A DNA stretch of 64,000 bases, taken from the NCBI GenBank assembly GCA_947450115.1, contig CANFUE010000013.1, forward strand, positions 1 to 64,000. The letters run 5' to 3'. Source of the stretch: Acidimicrobiaceae bacterium. Its GTDB lineage: Bacteria > Actinomycetota > Acidimicrobiia > Acidimicrobiales > Ilumatobacteraceae. Within the stretch, counting starts at the first letter, position 1, and each line of letters starts with the position of its first letter. Positions 34,744 through 43,386 of this stretch are shown here, piece by piece. Both the position numbers and the translations under genes were made by a program. The notes under the pieces were generated by a model. That model ran no database searches. It saw only the letters and a program-made list of their open reading frames with translations, and was not told where the DNA came from.

Positions 34744-35691
34744 ATGTTGAACGACAGCGTGCTTGACCTCATTGGCAATACCCCGATGGTCGATGTGAGC
34801 GTTTTGTCGCCCAACCCACGGGTGCGTTTGGTGGCAAAGTTGGAAAACCAGAACCCCTTTGGTTCGGTGAAAGACCGTATTGCAAAGTCGATGATTGAAG
34901 CCGCGGAAAAAGACGGCACCTTATTGCCAGGTCAGCGCATCTTGGAACCATCGTCGGGCAACACTGGCATTGCTCTTGCAGCTATTGCGCAAATTAAGGG
35001 TTACCCCATCACTATTTTGATGCCGACGAGCGTGTCGATTGAGCGTCGTCAAATGTTGCAAATTTTTGGCGCCGACATTGTGCTTACACCCGGTGAAGAA
35101 GGTTCAAACGGTGCAGTGCGTCGTGCGCAAGAGATGTCTGAAGCGCATCCTGAATGGTGCTTCTTGTATCAGTACGCAAACAATGCCAACCCGCAGGCAC
35201 ACTATGAAAATACTGGCCCGGAAATTTGGCGTGACTGCCCTGAAATTACGCACTTCGTTGCAGGTCTTGGCACTTCAGGAACATTGATGGGCACCGGGAA
35301 GTTCTTGAAAGAGAAGAATCCGAACATCAAACTCATTGCTATTGAGCCGCCACTCGGTGAGCGTGTTGAAGGTCTACGCAACTTGGAAGACGGGTACATC
35401 CCACCTGTTTTTGAAAACTGGCACGGCTTTGAACTTCTCGATCGCAAGCGTGTGGTGCGACCACGTGAAAGCATTGAGTGGACGCGACGCCTTGTTGCTG
35501 AAACAGGAATTTTTGCTGGTCTGTCTTCCGGAGCCAGCCTTGCTGGAGCAGTAAAAGTGGCCCAAGACCTTGAAGAAGGTGTGGTGGTGTTTGTGGTGTG
35601 CGACGGTGGCTGGAAGTACTTGTCAACTGGTGCCTACACCGACGATCTCGATGCTGCAGAAGCAGCTGCTGAAAAAATTATCTACTTCTAA
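34744..35691 (+). CDS. cysM: Cysteine synthase, CysM/CysK type
   Basis: PLP enzyme forming cysteine from an activated serine and a sulfur donor. The 315-residue protein carries K43 in NPFGSVKDRIAKSM (Schiff base), SSGNTGIALA and GLGTSGTLMGTGKFLKEKNP (phosphate cup). Mycobacterial CysM uses O-phosphoserine and thiocarboxylated CysO; the mec-cysM order favours that type, but absence of CysO leaves donor open. AAAGGAGG lies six bases before the ATG. The last four bases overlap the convergent transporter gene. Confidence 0.93.
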   Translation: MLNDSVLDLIGNTPMVDVSVLSPNPRVRLVAKLENQNPFGSVKDRIAKSMIEAAEKDGTLLPGQRILEPSSGNTGIALAAIAQIKGYPITILMPTSVSIERRQMLQIFGADIVLTPGEEGSNGAVRRAQEMSEAHPEWCFLYQYANNANPQAHYENTGPEIWRDCPEITHFVAGLGTSGTLMGTGKFLKEKNPNIKLIAIEPPLGERVEGLRNLEDGYIPPVFENWHGFELLDRKRVVRPRESIEWTRRLVAETGIFAGLSSGASLAGAVKVAQDLEEGVVVFVVCDGGWKYLSTGAYTDDLDAAEAAAEKIIYF

Positions 35692-36509
35692 CTCGCTACC
35701 AAAATAATGAGGCCGAGCAATACAACGCCGGCTGCGGTGATGCGACGTCGAGCATTTCCCTCTTTGAGCACTTTCCACCCAAAGAGTGCAGCAAGAACCA
35801 CGCTTGATTCCCTGATTGCAGTGACGTAGCCAACCGAAGCACGTTGAACGGCGAGGAGCACCATCCAATAGGTGAGCACCGATGCACATGCGGTGACCGT
35901 GAGAGGTTTCCATCGGGTGCGCAACGTGTGTTTCATTTCCTGAGCACGACCCATTGCGAGGCCATGCAACGAAATGAAAAATGCACCTGTCATGAAAATG
36001 GTGAGCGGGTACAAGTTGCCGCCGGTAACACGCGAACCGTGACTGTCGACCGTTGAGTAGATGCCTATGGTTAAGGAAACGCACAAGGCAGCAAGTACGT
36101 GTTTGTTGTCGGCAGGCCCTGCTAGCAAGAAGAGGCCACCAGCAGCAATCGCAATGCCAAGTACGTTGACGATGCTGAGATGGTCGTTGAGAAAGACCAC
36201 GCCTCCTAATGCGGCGAGCACTGCTCCGTTTCCGCGAGCAATGGGGTAGGTAACGGAGAAATCTCCAAGGTCATATGCGCGAGCGAGGAACCACACGTAT
36301 CCCACATGGGTGATGCCGCTCAATGAAGCCCATAGCCACGCCTCGTGGGGAACACCGCCAGAAGCAACAATGAAAATGCTGCATAAAACACCTGCAATGG
36401 TCATTTGTGCCCATAATGCGAGCCAACGGTCGCCACTTTGTTTGATGGCAATGTTCCAACTTGCATGCAATATGGCGGCGCCAAGAGCGAGAAGTGTGGC
36501 ACCAAGCAC
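35688..36509 (-). CDS. EamA/DMT-superfamily transporter
   Basis: A ten-helix membrane protein of about 273 residues with two EamA repeats; the first starts LGATLLALGAAILHASWNIAIK, the second closes with SSVVLAALFGWKVLKEG, the ending typical of drug/metabolite exporters. A GTG at 36509 is used because it sits directly before the first helix; an ATG at 36551 would leave only three bases to the divergent murI start. Substrate is unknown. It occupies the place of a rhomboid-like gene found between cysM and murI in mycobacteria. Confidence 0.82.
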   Translation of the reverse strand: MLGATLLALGAAILHASWNIAIKQSGDRWLALWAQMTIAGVLCSIFIVASGGVPHEAWLWASLSGITHVGYVWFLARAYDLGDFSVTYPIARGNGAVLAALGGVVFLNDHLSIVNVLGIAIAAGGLFLLAGPADNKHVLAALCVSLTIGIYSTVDSHGSRVTGGNLYPLTIFMTGAFFISLHGLAMGRAQEMKHTLRTRWKPLTVTACASVLTYWMVLLAVQRASVGYVTAIRESSVVLAALFGWKVLKEGNARRRITAAGVVLLGLIILVAS

Positions 36510-36554
36510 AATGCAACCGTACTCGTATGCGCCAGCCTCTAACCTGTTCACGGA

Positions 36555-37355
36555 ATGGTGCAGCCAATTGGAATGTTTGACTCAGGCTTTGGTGGCTTGA
36601 CGGTTGCTCGAGCAGTTATCGACCTGTTGCCACATGAAGACCTTGTTTATATTGGCGATACGGGCCGGTACCCCTATGGCAATAAGCCAGCAGCAGAAGT
36701 ACAACGCTTTGCTCATGAAATTGCTACGAGCTTGGTGAACGACTTCGATGTGAAGCTCATTGTGGTGGCGTGCAACACTGCTGCTTCGGTTGCACTTGAG
36801 CAGTTGAAAGAAACTTTGCCCGTGCCAGTAGTGAGTGTCATTGAACCTGGTGTGAGTGCGCTCGTGCAAACCACACGCAACAAGCGAGTGGGCGTCATAG
36901 GCACTGTGGGAACAATCGACTCGGGCGCATATGAACAAGCCGTTGGAGCAGCAGATGCTTCGGTGTCGTTGGTGTCGGCAGCATGCCCTGGGTTGGTGGA
37001 GTTCGTTGAGCGTGGGCAAACAAGTGGTCCTGAAGTCACACTTCTTGCGCAACGACTACTTGCTCCCATTGTTGATGCTGGTGTCGACTCATTGTTGTTG
37101 GGGTGCACGCACTATCCGTATTTGGCGCGTGTCATTAGCGACGTGATGGGCCCCGATGTGGTGCTGGTGTCATCGGGCGACGAAACGGCATTTGCGGTAA
37201 AGAAAATGCTTGAAGTTGCTGAGCTACAAGAAGACACAGATCGTGTGGGCGAGCACTCTTTTTATTCTTCCGGAGACCCAGAGTGGTTTGCGCACTTGGG
37301 GCGCCGACTATTTGGTCCGGAACTGAGCGATGCACAGTCGTGGATCGTAAAATAA
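36555..37355 (+). CDS. murI: Glutamate racemase
   Basis: Makes D-glutamate for peptidoglycan. The 266-residue cofactor-independent racemase has its two catalytic cysteines at C73 (VACNTAAS) and C184 (LGCTHYPYL), plus the GMFDSGFGGLTV start and GDTGRYPYGNK loop. Length is normal. It is followed 23 bases later by rph, in the murI-rph-rdgB order shared with other actinobacteria. Confidence 0.97.
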   Translation: MVQPIGMFDSGFGGLTVARAVIDLLPHEDLVYIGDTGRYPYGNKPAAEVQRFAHEIATSLVNDFDVKLIVVACNTAASVALEQLKETLPVPVVSVIEPGVSALVQTTRNKRVGVIGTVGTIDSGAYEQAVGAADASVSLVSAACPGLVEFVERGQTSGPEVTLLAQRLLAPIVDAGVDSLLLGCTHYPYLARVISDVMGPDVVLVSSGDETAFAVKKMLEVAELQEDTDRVGEHSFYSSGDPEWFAHLGRRLFGPELSDAQSWIVK

Positions 37356-37378
37356 ACATTCACTAATAAGGAGACAAC

Positions 37379-38140
37379 ATGACACGACCAGACGGACGCG
37401 CTGCTAATGAATTACGGCCACTTACCTTTCAACGCGATTTCACCGAGATGGCAGCCGGGTCTGTTTTGGTTTCCTTTGGCAACACACGCGTGTTGTGCAC
37501 CGCTTCGGTCGATGAAAATGTGCCACGTTGGATGAAGGGCACTGGCAAGGGCTGGGTCACTGCGGAATACAGCATGTTGCCGGGCTCATCGCCAGAGCGC
37601 GTTGACCGTGAAGCCGCTAAGGGCAAGCAAAGTGGCCGCACAGTTGAAATTCAGCGCCTCATTGGCCGCTCATTGCGCGCAGCGTGCGACATGAAACTTC
37701 TTGGTGAGCGCCAAGTAGTGGTCGACTGTGATGTATTGCAGGCCGATGGTGGAACACGCACCGCAAGTATTTGTGGCGGGTTTATTGCTTTGCACGACGC
37801 ACTCACACGTGTGCAGCAAAATGGTCTCATTACAGCGCACCCATTGCATTCGCAGTGTGCAGCAATCAGCGTGGGCATTCATAATGGCCAACCCATTCTC
37901 GACCTGCCTTACGTGGAAGATAGTTCGGCCGAAGTCGATATGAACGTGGTGATGTTGCAGCCAGTTGCTGGCGGCGAACCAAGCTTCGTTGAAGTGCAAG
38001 GCACTGCAGAAGGTAAAGCATTCAGCCGTGGTGAACTCGATGACCTTTTGGGTTTGGCTGCACATGGGCTGGGGCAAATCTTTACGGTGCAGCGCAACGT
38101 GCTGTCGACGTCACCAGTTCCTCGCACCTTGGGTCGTTAA
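37379..38140 (+). CDS. rph: Ribonuclease PH
   Basis: Phosphorolytic 3'-5' exoribonuclease trimming tRNA precursors and stable RNAs. The 253-residue protein has [27 protein letters not shown], the phosphate-site segment [17 protein letters not shown] and the metal-contacting [19 protein letters not shown]. It has an AAGGAG site and ends two bases before the rdgB start. Confidence 0.97.
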   Translation: MTRPDGRAANELRPLTFQRDFTEMAAGSVLVSFGNTRVLCTASVDENVPRWMKGTGKGWVTAEYSMLPGSSPERVDREAAKGKQSGRTVEIQRLIGRSLRAACDMKLLGERQVVVDCDVLQADGGTRTASICGGFIALHDALTRVQQNGLITAHPLHSQCAAISVGIHNGQPILDLPYVEDSSAEVDMNVVMLQPVAGGEPSFVEVQGTAEGKAFSRGELDDLLGLAAHGLGQIFTVQRNVLSTSPVPRTLGR

Positions 38141-38142
38141 CC

Positions 38143-38733
38143 GTGGCGCTGCAACTGGTGTGTGCTTCGGCAAACCCGGGAAAAGTTGCAGAAATTGAAC
38201 AACTCATGCCGCAAGGAGTTTCCTTGTTGCCGCGGCCCACTACGGTTCCCGACGTTGTAGAAGACGCCGACACGTTGGTGGGTAATGCGCGCCTCAAGGC
38301 ACAAGCCATTGTGAATGCAACGGGGTGCCCGGCACTCGCCGACGATACGGGGCTCTTTGTTGACGTACTTGAGGGCATGCCTGGGGTACGAACAGCGCGT
38401 TATGCCGGCGAAGATGCAACCGATGCCGACAACAAACGAAAGCTTCTTGCAGCGTTAGAGAATTCCACTGAGCGTTCGTGCCGTTTTAAAACAGCAGTTG
38501 TGGTGCTGTGGCCCAATGGTGATGAAATTGTGGTGGAAGGCGTGTGCGAAGGCGCCATTGCTCTCAAGGAAACAGGAACTCTCGGTTTTGGTTTCGACGC
38601 AGTTTTCATACCGGCCGACGGCGATGGAAGAACTTTTGCCGAAATGAATGCGGTAGAAAAAAATGCGATGTCGCATCGGGGACGCGCATTTGTTGAACTA
38701 GCGAAAGTGCTTACCAACCACGTAGGTCAATAG
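38143..38733 (+). CDS. rdgB: Non-canonical purine NTP pyrophosphatase (RdgB/HAM1)
   Basis: Hydrolyses dITP, ITP and XTP to keep deaminated purines out of nucleic acids. The 196-residue protein shows SANPGKVAEIEQLM, ADDTGLFVDVLEGMPGVRTARYAG, GFGFDAVFIP and MSHRGRAF, all conserved. The GTG start follows rph by two bases. Its last 23 bases overlap the convergent aldolase-like gene. Confidence 0.96.
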   Translation: MALQLVCASANPGKVAEIEQLMPQGVSLLPRPTTVPDVVEDADTLVGNARLKAQAIVNATGCPALADDTGLFVDVLEGMPGVRTARYAGEDATDADNKRKLLAALENSTERSCRFKTAVVVLWPNGDEIVVEGVCEGAIALKETGTLGFGFDAVFIPADGDGRTFAEMNAVEKNAMSHRGRAFVELAKVLTNHVGQ

Positions 38734-39736
38734 CCCATTCATCAACTACAAGTCCTTCACGGTGCACGAAGGCACGCTCGTGTTGAGACATGGTGGGGTC
38801 AATGTGTGCGGGTGTCACCAAAATGCGTTCACCCACTTGGGGGAGTGTGAGCGGTGCGGGAACGGGTTGCGACGCTGCATCGCGCTTCACGGCAAAGGTG
38901 ATGTGTTCATCGGAGCAAAACCACACGTCGTATCCGTCTACTTCAGGGTTTCCGTGGTCCATGCCGAGAGCCTTGAGCCCGACGTCGGCAACAGCCCACT
39001 GTGCGGAGCGAGAAATCACAGTTCCTACAACGTGTACGGCTTGGATGAAGGGAAAGCCAAGCGTTGCGTAGTGCGAGTCCATGAGTGCATAACTGCCAGC
39101 TTGCAGTTCGGTAATACCCGACGTTAAGTGTTCTTTGTATGTTCCTGTTCCGCCGGCAGAGATGATGTCGCCTCCAACAATTTCGGCACATGCATGCAGC
39201 GTTTGCATTGAGGCATTTACCTGATGTGATTTGTCGGTGCTCTTCTCCATCATGAGGTGGCCTTCGTAGCCCATCACTCCGCGCACGATGAGCCCAAGCG
39301 ACCTTGCTAAATCGGCGAGGCGCCCGGCGTCGTCGGGTTCGCAGCCACAGCGCGGCAGCCCAACGAAAATATCGATCACTACTTTTTTCAGACCCGCACG
39401 AAATGCAGCACGAATTGTTTCTTCAGAGTCAACGGCAACGGTGACGTTGGTTCCGGCGAGTGCACCAAGTCGTGCCACATCGATACATTCGTTGGCGAGC
39501 AAAATATCGGTGTTCAGGTCTGCCTTGGCAAGACCAAGCACTTCTCGTGGAGTTGCGCAGGTAAAACCCGTGTGACCGAAGCGTTCTTGCACCTTGGCAA
39601 GTGAGGTGCACTTATGTGCCTTCACATGGGGCCGCAGAGTGGTGCCGGGGTATAAAGCCGCCATGGCAGACAAATTGTGCTCGAGCGCGTTGGCCTCAAC
39701 AATGAGGGCCGGGGTCGGTAGGTCGTCGATGTACAC
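38711..39736 (-). CDS. D-threonine aldolase-like fold type III PLP enzyme
   Basis: A 341-residue alanine-racemase-fold enzyme starting DDLPTPALIVEANALEHN. The PLP lysine is probably K39 in RPHVKAHKC. The C-terminal metal motif is PAHIDPTM with H311 and D313. In this family, D-serine dehydratases usually have H-x-C and D-threonine aldolases H-x-D, which favours an aldolase that splits D-threonine to glycine and acetaldehyde. This is inference from one motif. It lies downstream of the tRNA gene on the same strand, whose 3' end is two bases away. Confidence 0.82.
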   Translation of the reverse strand: MYIDDLPTPALIVEANALEHNLSAMAALYPGTTLRPHVKAHKCTSLAKVQERFGHTGFTCATPREVLGLAKADLNTDILLANECIDVARLGALAGTNVTVAVDSEETIRAAFRAGLKKVVIDIFVGLPRCGCEPDDAGRLADLARSLGLIVRGVMGYEGHLMMEKSTDKSHQVNASMQTLHACAEIVGGDIISAGGTGTYKEHLTSGITELQAGSYALMDSHYATLGFPFIQAVHVVGTVISRSAQWAVADVGLKALGMDHGNPEVDGYDVWFCSDEHITFAVKRDAASQPVPAPLTLPQVGERILVTPAHIDPTMSQHERAFVHREGLVVDEWAIDLRGW

Positions 39737-39737
39737 G

Positions 39738-39810
39738 TGCCGACGGAGAGACTCGAACTCTCACTGGCGGCGTCCTAAGCGCCGTGCCTCTGCCATTGGG
39801 CTACGTCGGC
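39738..39810 (-). tRNA. tRNA with anticodon UAG (nominally Leu) but class I structure
   Basis: A complete 73-base cloverleaf: acceptor stem GCCGACG/CGTCGGC (7 pairs), D arm GCCCAATGGCAGAGGC, anticodon stem CGGCG/CGCCG with loop CTTAGGA, and T arm GAGAG-TTCGAGT-CTCTC. Discriminator is A73; CCA is not encoded. The anticodon UAG reads CUA (leucine), yet the variable loop is only five bases (CCAGT), whereas bacterial leucine tRNAs are class II with a long variable arm. Charging identity is therefore uncertain. All stems are perfect, so it is not an obvious pseudogene. Confidence 0.85.
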
Positions 39811-39920
39811 GACGGTGGAAGGCTACCGAGAGATCGGGAGGAGTCACGAAAATGGCAAAGATTCATTGATTTTGGCCAATGAAGGCAAAGGGCGGGGAAT
39901 TTCTTTGACAGAATGTAAAA

Positions 39921-41459
39921 GTGACAACAACTCAGCACTCCACCAGCGTCTCGGGCCTTTCCCCAGAAGCCCTCATTACTCAGCTCGGTCTCGCCGACAC
40001 GGTGGTTGACGAAAAGGCGCTTGCCAACAGCGTCAAGCGCTTTGCTGAACAGAAAATTGTTCTTCCCACCTTTGCTCAACTTGCCGACCCGTCAAAAATT
40101 CCCGCAAGCATCACGGCTGGTGTCGACAAAAATGCACCCGATGCTCGCAACCTTTTTCGTGTGCACTGGTACAACGACATGGCCGGTAACCGTGTTGATG
40201 TGCCGAACTATGTGGTGTTGCCACAAGCCCTCACCGGCGTGGAAAGCCCCATTGTTGTCGCATTCGGCGACCGCTTTCCCATGATCACAGCACACAAGGT
40301 GTTGGCTGCATTTTCATGTTTCGTGCCACGAGTGATTTCGGGTCAATTCGACCCCACCCGTCATCGTGCGGTGTGGCCAAGCACGGGCAACTATGCGCGT
40401 GGTGGAATTGCCATCAGCCGTATTTTGGGAAGTCGTGGTGTTGCAGTGTTGCCTGCAGGCATGTCGCAAGAACGCTTCGATTGGCTCGACAAATGGGTGG
40501 CTGACCCTTCCGACATTGTGCGCACGCCAGGCACCGAGAGCAACGTCAAAGAAATTTACGACGCATGTAACGAGATGGCCAAAGACCCAGGCAACTTTAT
40601 TTTGAACCAGTTCTGTGAATTTGGAAACCACGTGGGCCACTACGCAGTAACAGGTACGGCACTTGCTCATATTTACGAGCACTTCCGCGAAAATTCAGGC
40701 AACAAAAACCTGCGTCTTGCTGCATTTACCTCAGCAACAGGAAGTGCAGGCACCATCGCTGCCGGCGACAAACTCAAAGATGTTTATGGCACCAAAGTGG
40801 TGGCAGTTGAAGCGTTGGAATGCCCCACCATGTTGGAAAACGGTTTTGGTGAACACAACATTCAAGGTATTGGCGACAAGCATGTGCCACTCATTCAAAA
40901 CGTCATGAACACCGATGTAGTGGTGGCGGTGTCAGACCGCGCAACCGATGAACTCGATGTGATGTTCAACACTCCAGCGGGCAAAGAGTACATGGCAACG
41001 CGTTTAGGTCTTTCGGCCGAACTCATTGATGCCTTGGAGCACTTTGGTTTCTCTGCAATTTGTAATGTGATCGCTGCAATTAAAACAGCAAAACTTCTGA
41101 ACTACGGACCCGACGATGTGCTCATTACCATCGCAACCGATGGTGGCGCGTTGTACCCAAGCGAGCGCGAAAAAACTCTTGCCCGCCGTTTCAAGAACAA
41201 CTTCACAGCAGTCGATGCGGCCGAAGTATTTGGTGAGCACGTAGGTGCCATTGGAACTGGTGCAATGATCGACTGCACCGAGCGAGATCGCAATCGCATC
41301 TTCAACCTGGGTTACTACACATGGGTTGAGCAGCAGGGAACTCCGCTCGATGTGTTTGAAGCTCGTCGCTCACAGTCGTTCTGGCGCCACATCCGCACCT
41401 ATCAGCCAGTGTGGGACAACATGATTACCGAATTCAACGCCCGCGTCGCTGCACAATAG
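39921..41459 (+). CDS. PLP-dependent enzyme of cysteine-synthase-like fold (long form)
   Basis: A 512-residue protein of fold type II, usually annotated only as pyridoxal-phosphate-dependent protein subunit beta. Recognisable parts are FPMITAHKVLAAF, containing a lysine suitable for PLP, STGNYARGGIAISRILGSRGVAVLPAGMS (the serine-rich substrate loop), and AFTSATGSAGTIAAGDKL (phosphate-binding glycine loop). The start is GTG. A second PLP enzyme follows four bases later, so they are one operon. Substrate unknown; ammonia-lyase or lyase chemistry on an amino acid is plausible. Confidence 0.8.
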   Translation: MTTTQHSTSVSGLSPEALITQLGLADTVVDEKALANSVKRFAEQKIVLPTFAQLADPSKIPASITAGVDKNAPDARNLFRVHWYNDMAGNRVDVPNYVVLPQALTGVESPIVVAFGDRFPMITAHKVLAAFSCFVPRVISGQFDPTRHRAVWPSTGNYARGGIAISRILGSRGVAVLPAGMSQERFDWLDKWVADPSDIVRTPGTESNVKEIYDACNEMAKDPGNFILNQFCEFGNHVGHYAVTGTALAHIYEHFRENSGNKNLRLAAFTSATGSAGTIAAGDKLKDVYGTKVVAVEALECPTMLENGFGEHNIQGIGDKHVPLIQNVMNTDVVVAVSDRATDELDVMFNTPAGKEYMATRLGLSAELIDALEHFGFSAICNVIAAIKTAKLLNYGPDDVLITIATDGGALYPSEREKTLARRFKNNFTAVDAAEVFGEHVGAIGTGAMIDCTERDRNRIFNLGYYTWVEQQGTPLDVFEARRSQSFWRHIRTYQPVWDNMITEFNARVAAQ

Positions 41460-41463
41460 AGAT

Positions 41464-42774
41464 ATGAAAACGCAGGTCATCGACAGCCTGCAGTGTGCTG
41501 TATGCGGTGCACGGGTACCTGTTGATCAACCGTTGTCGTGGCGTTGCCCACAGGCAAATAGCGACGACCGGCATCACGTTTTGCATTTCGTTGGTGCGCC
41601 AAGTGCAAACAACTTTCAACCTGTGGAATCGGAAAACCCATTTGTGCGTTTCCAAGAGTTGTTGGCGTGGGATGCTTTTGCTGCACAACACGGAACTTCA
41701 TTCGGCGAGCGTCGAGAGTTCATTGAACGCCTCGATGTGCAAGTGGCAGGCGTTGCAGGAGTGGGGTTTCGCCGCACTCCCTTTGCTCGCCATGCAGAGT
41801 TGTCGCGCGTGTTGGGCTTTGAAGGAACTGGCGGCTTATGGGTCAAAGATGAAACACATAACGTTGCCGGATCTCAAAAGGCACGACATCTCTTCACTGA
41901 GTTGTTGCATTTAGTTTTTGCTGAAGAAAAAGGTCTTGCCCCATGGGGCGCAAATCGTCCCGAACTTGCCATTGCATCATGTGGTAATGCCGCAATTGCA
42001 GCAGCAACTCTTGCAGCAAGCGTGCAGTGGCCTTTGCGCGTGTTTGTGCCAGAGAGTGTTGACGCAGTGGTGTTGGAAACTTTGCGCTCACTTGGCGCTC
42101 ATATTGAGGTGTGCATGCGTCAACCAACAGATCCTGCCGGTGATCCGTGCGTACTGCGTTTTCAAGAGTATGTGTCACGCGGTTCATTGCCATTCGGCGT
42201 GCAAGGTACCGAAAATGCATGGTGCCTCGACGGTGGGCGAATGATTGGTCTTGAGATGCTCGAGCAATTTCCGAACACTCAACAACTCCAGCGTATTTTT
42301 GTGCAAGTAGGTGGCGGAGCATTTGCTTCTGGCATTGGCGACGCTTTGCGTATTGCTGAAGTGCAAGGAACTCATTTGCACGCAGTGCAAACACAAGGCT
42401 GTAGCCCACTTGCGCGAGCATGGAGTCGTGCTGAGCAAACCGGTGGAACCTTGAATGCAGGTGCACGCTGGAGTGAGTGCATGTGGCCGTGGGAAGAAGT
42501 ACCTACTTCGCTAGCCGATGGCATCTTGGACGATGAAACCTACGATTGGATCTCTATTTGTGACGCCATGACACGTACTGGAGGATTCCCGGTTGTTGCA
42601 CCAGAATCAGATGTTGTGGCCGCTTACGAACTGGCACAAAAGAGCTCAGGCATCAATGTCAGCCCCACGGGTTCGGCTGGTCTTGCTGGCCTCATGACCT
42701 ACATTGCCCAGAATAAGGGAAACTATGAGCAGGAAAATATTGCAGTTGTTTTCAGCGGAGTATTGCGTTCATAG
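41464..42774 (+). CDS. Threonine-synthase-like PLP enzyme with N-terminal zinc-ribbon-like segment
   Basis: A 436-residue fold type II enzyme. Residues 8-30 contain CAVCGA and a later C, resembling a partial zinc knuckle found on some threonine synthases. The PLP lysine lies in HNVAGSQKARHLF, followed by ASCGNAAIAAATLAA and QVGGGAFASGIGDAL. The lysine context (GSQKAR rather than GSFKDR) differs from true threonine synthase, and no homoserine pathway gene is near. It is coupled to the preceding PLP enzyme; a two-enzyme amino-acid route is plausible. Confidence 0.8.
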   Translation: MKTQVIDSLQCAVCGARVPVDQPLSWRCPQANSDDRHHVLHFVGAPSANNFQPVESENPFVRFQELLAWDAFAAQHGTSFGERREFIERLDVQVAGVAGVGFRRTPFARHAELSRVLGFEGTGGLWVKDETHNVAGSQKARHLFTELLHLVFAEEKGLAPWGANRPELAIASCGNAAIAAATLAASVQWPLRVFVPESVDAVVLETLRSLGAHIEVCMRQPTDPAGDPCVLRFQEYVSRGSLPFGVQGTENAWCLDGGRMIGLEMLEQFPNTQQLQRIFVQVGGGAFASGIGDALRIAEVQGTHLHAVQTQGCSPLARAWSRAEQTGGTLNAGARWSECMWPWEEVPTSLADGILDDETYDWISICDAMTRTGGFPVVAPESDVVAAYELAQKSSGINVSPTGSAGLAGLMTYIAQNKGNYEQENIAVVFSGVLRS

Positions 42775-42780
42775 AGCCGC

Positions 42781-43296
42781 TCAAGCGACTTCAATGAGTT
42801 TTCCGTTGTCAACGTCATAAACGAATCCGCGAATATTGTCTTTATGCAAGATGAATGGTGAATGCCGTAGACGACTCATGCTTTGTCGAACGTCTTCATG
42901 CGGGTCTTTGAAAGCCTCAAGCGACCAGCCGGGCTTAATGCCGCTTTCGCTGACGAGCTCATCGTAGAAGTCGCCTTCATTTAAGTTCTCTAAGCCGCAG
43001 TTGGTGTGGTGCACCAGAATAATTTCACACGTATTGAGCCGGCGCTGTGAAAGAACCAATGAGCGCACGACATCGTCGGTGACCACGCCACCTGCGTTTC
43101 TAATGATGTGTGCATCTCCATGGTCGAGACCCAGCATCTGGAAAATATCCATGCGGCTATCCATGCACGCCACAATGGCAAGGCGTCGTTTCGGTTTAAC
43201 ACTGAGGCCGTGGTCGGCAAAGGCCTGCACAAATGTGGTGTTGTGTTCGAGTAGCTCTTCAGCGTTGGCGAGAAAGGGGGTCTCTGCGTTTTCCAC
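42781..43296 (-). CDS. Beta-class carbonic anhydrase
   Basis: Zinc enzyme interconverting CO2 and bicarbonate. The 171-residue protein has zinc ligands C44 (ACMDSRMD), H97 and C100 (VHHTNCG), with D46 and R48 forming the conserved Asp-Arg pair, and the IIRNAGG segment. It is shorter than the plant-type subclass and fits the Rv1284-like group. It is convergent with the PLP gene pair and divergent from clpP. Confidence 0.93.
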   Translation of the reverse strand: MENAETPFLANAEELLEHNTTFVQAFADHGLSVKPKRRLAIVACMDSRMDIFQMLGLDHGDAHIIRNAGGVVTDDVVRSLVLSQRRLNTCEIILVHHTNCGLENLNEGDFYDELVSESGIKPGWSLEAFKDPHEDVRQSMSRLRHSPFILHKDNIRGFVYDVDNGKLIEVA

Positions 43297-43386
43297 GACG
43301 ACATTCTGCCACTTTCCAGCATTGACACGTCATTTTTATCGGAACGTAACTTCGAGACCGAGGCCAATGGGCAGTAGCCTAAGGGC

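Noticed and set aside
39905-39910. TTGACA box just upstream of the GTG of the 512-residue PLP gene as its promoter
   Set aside because: A matching -10 box at the proper distance would fall inside the coding region and none is seen.
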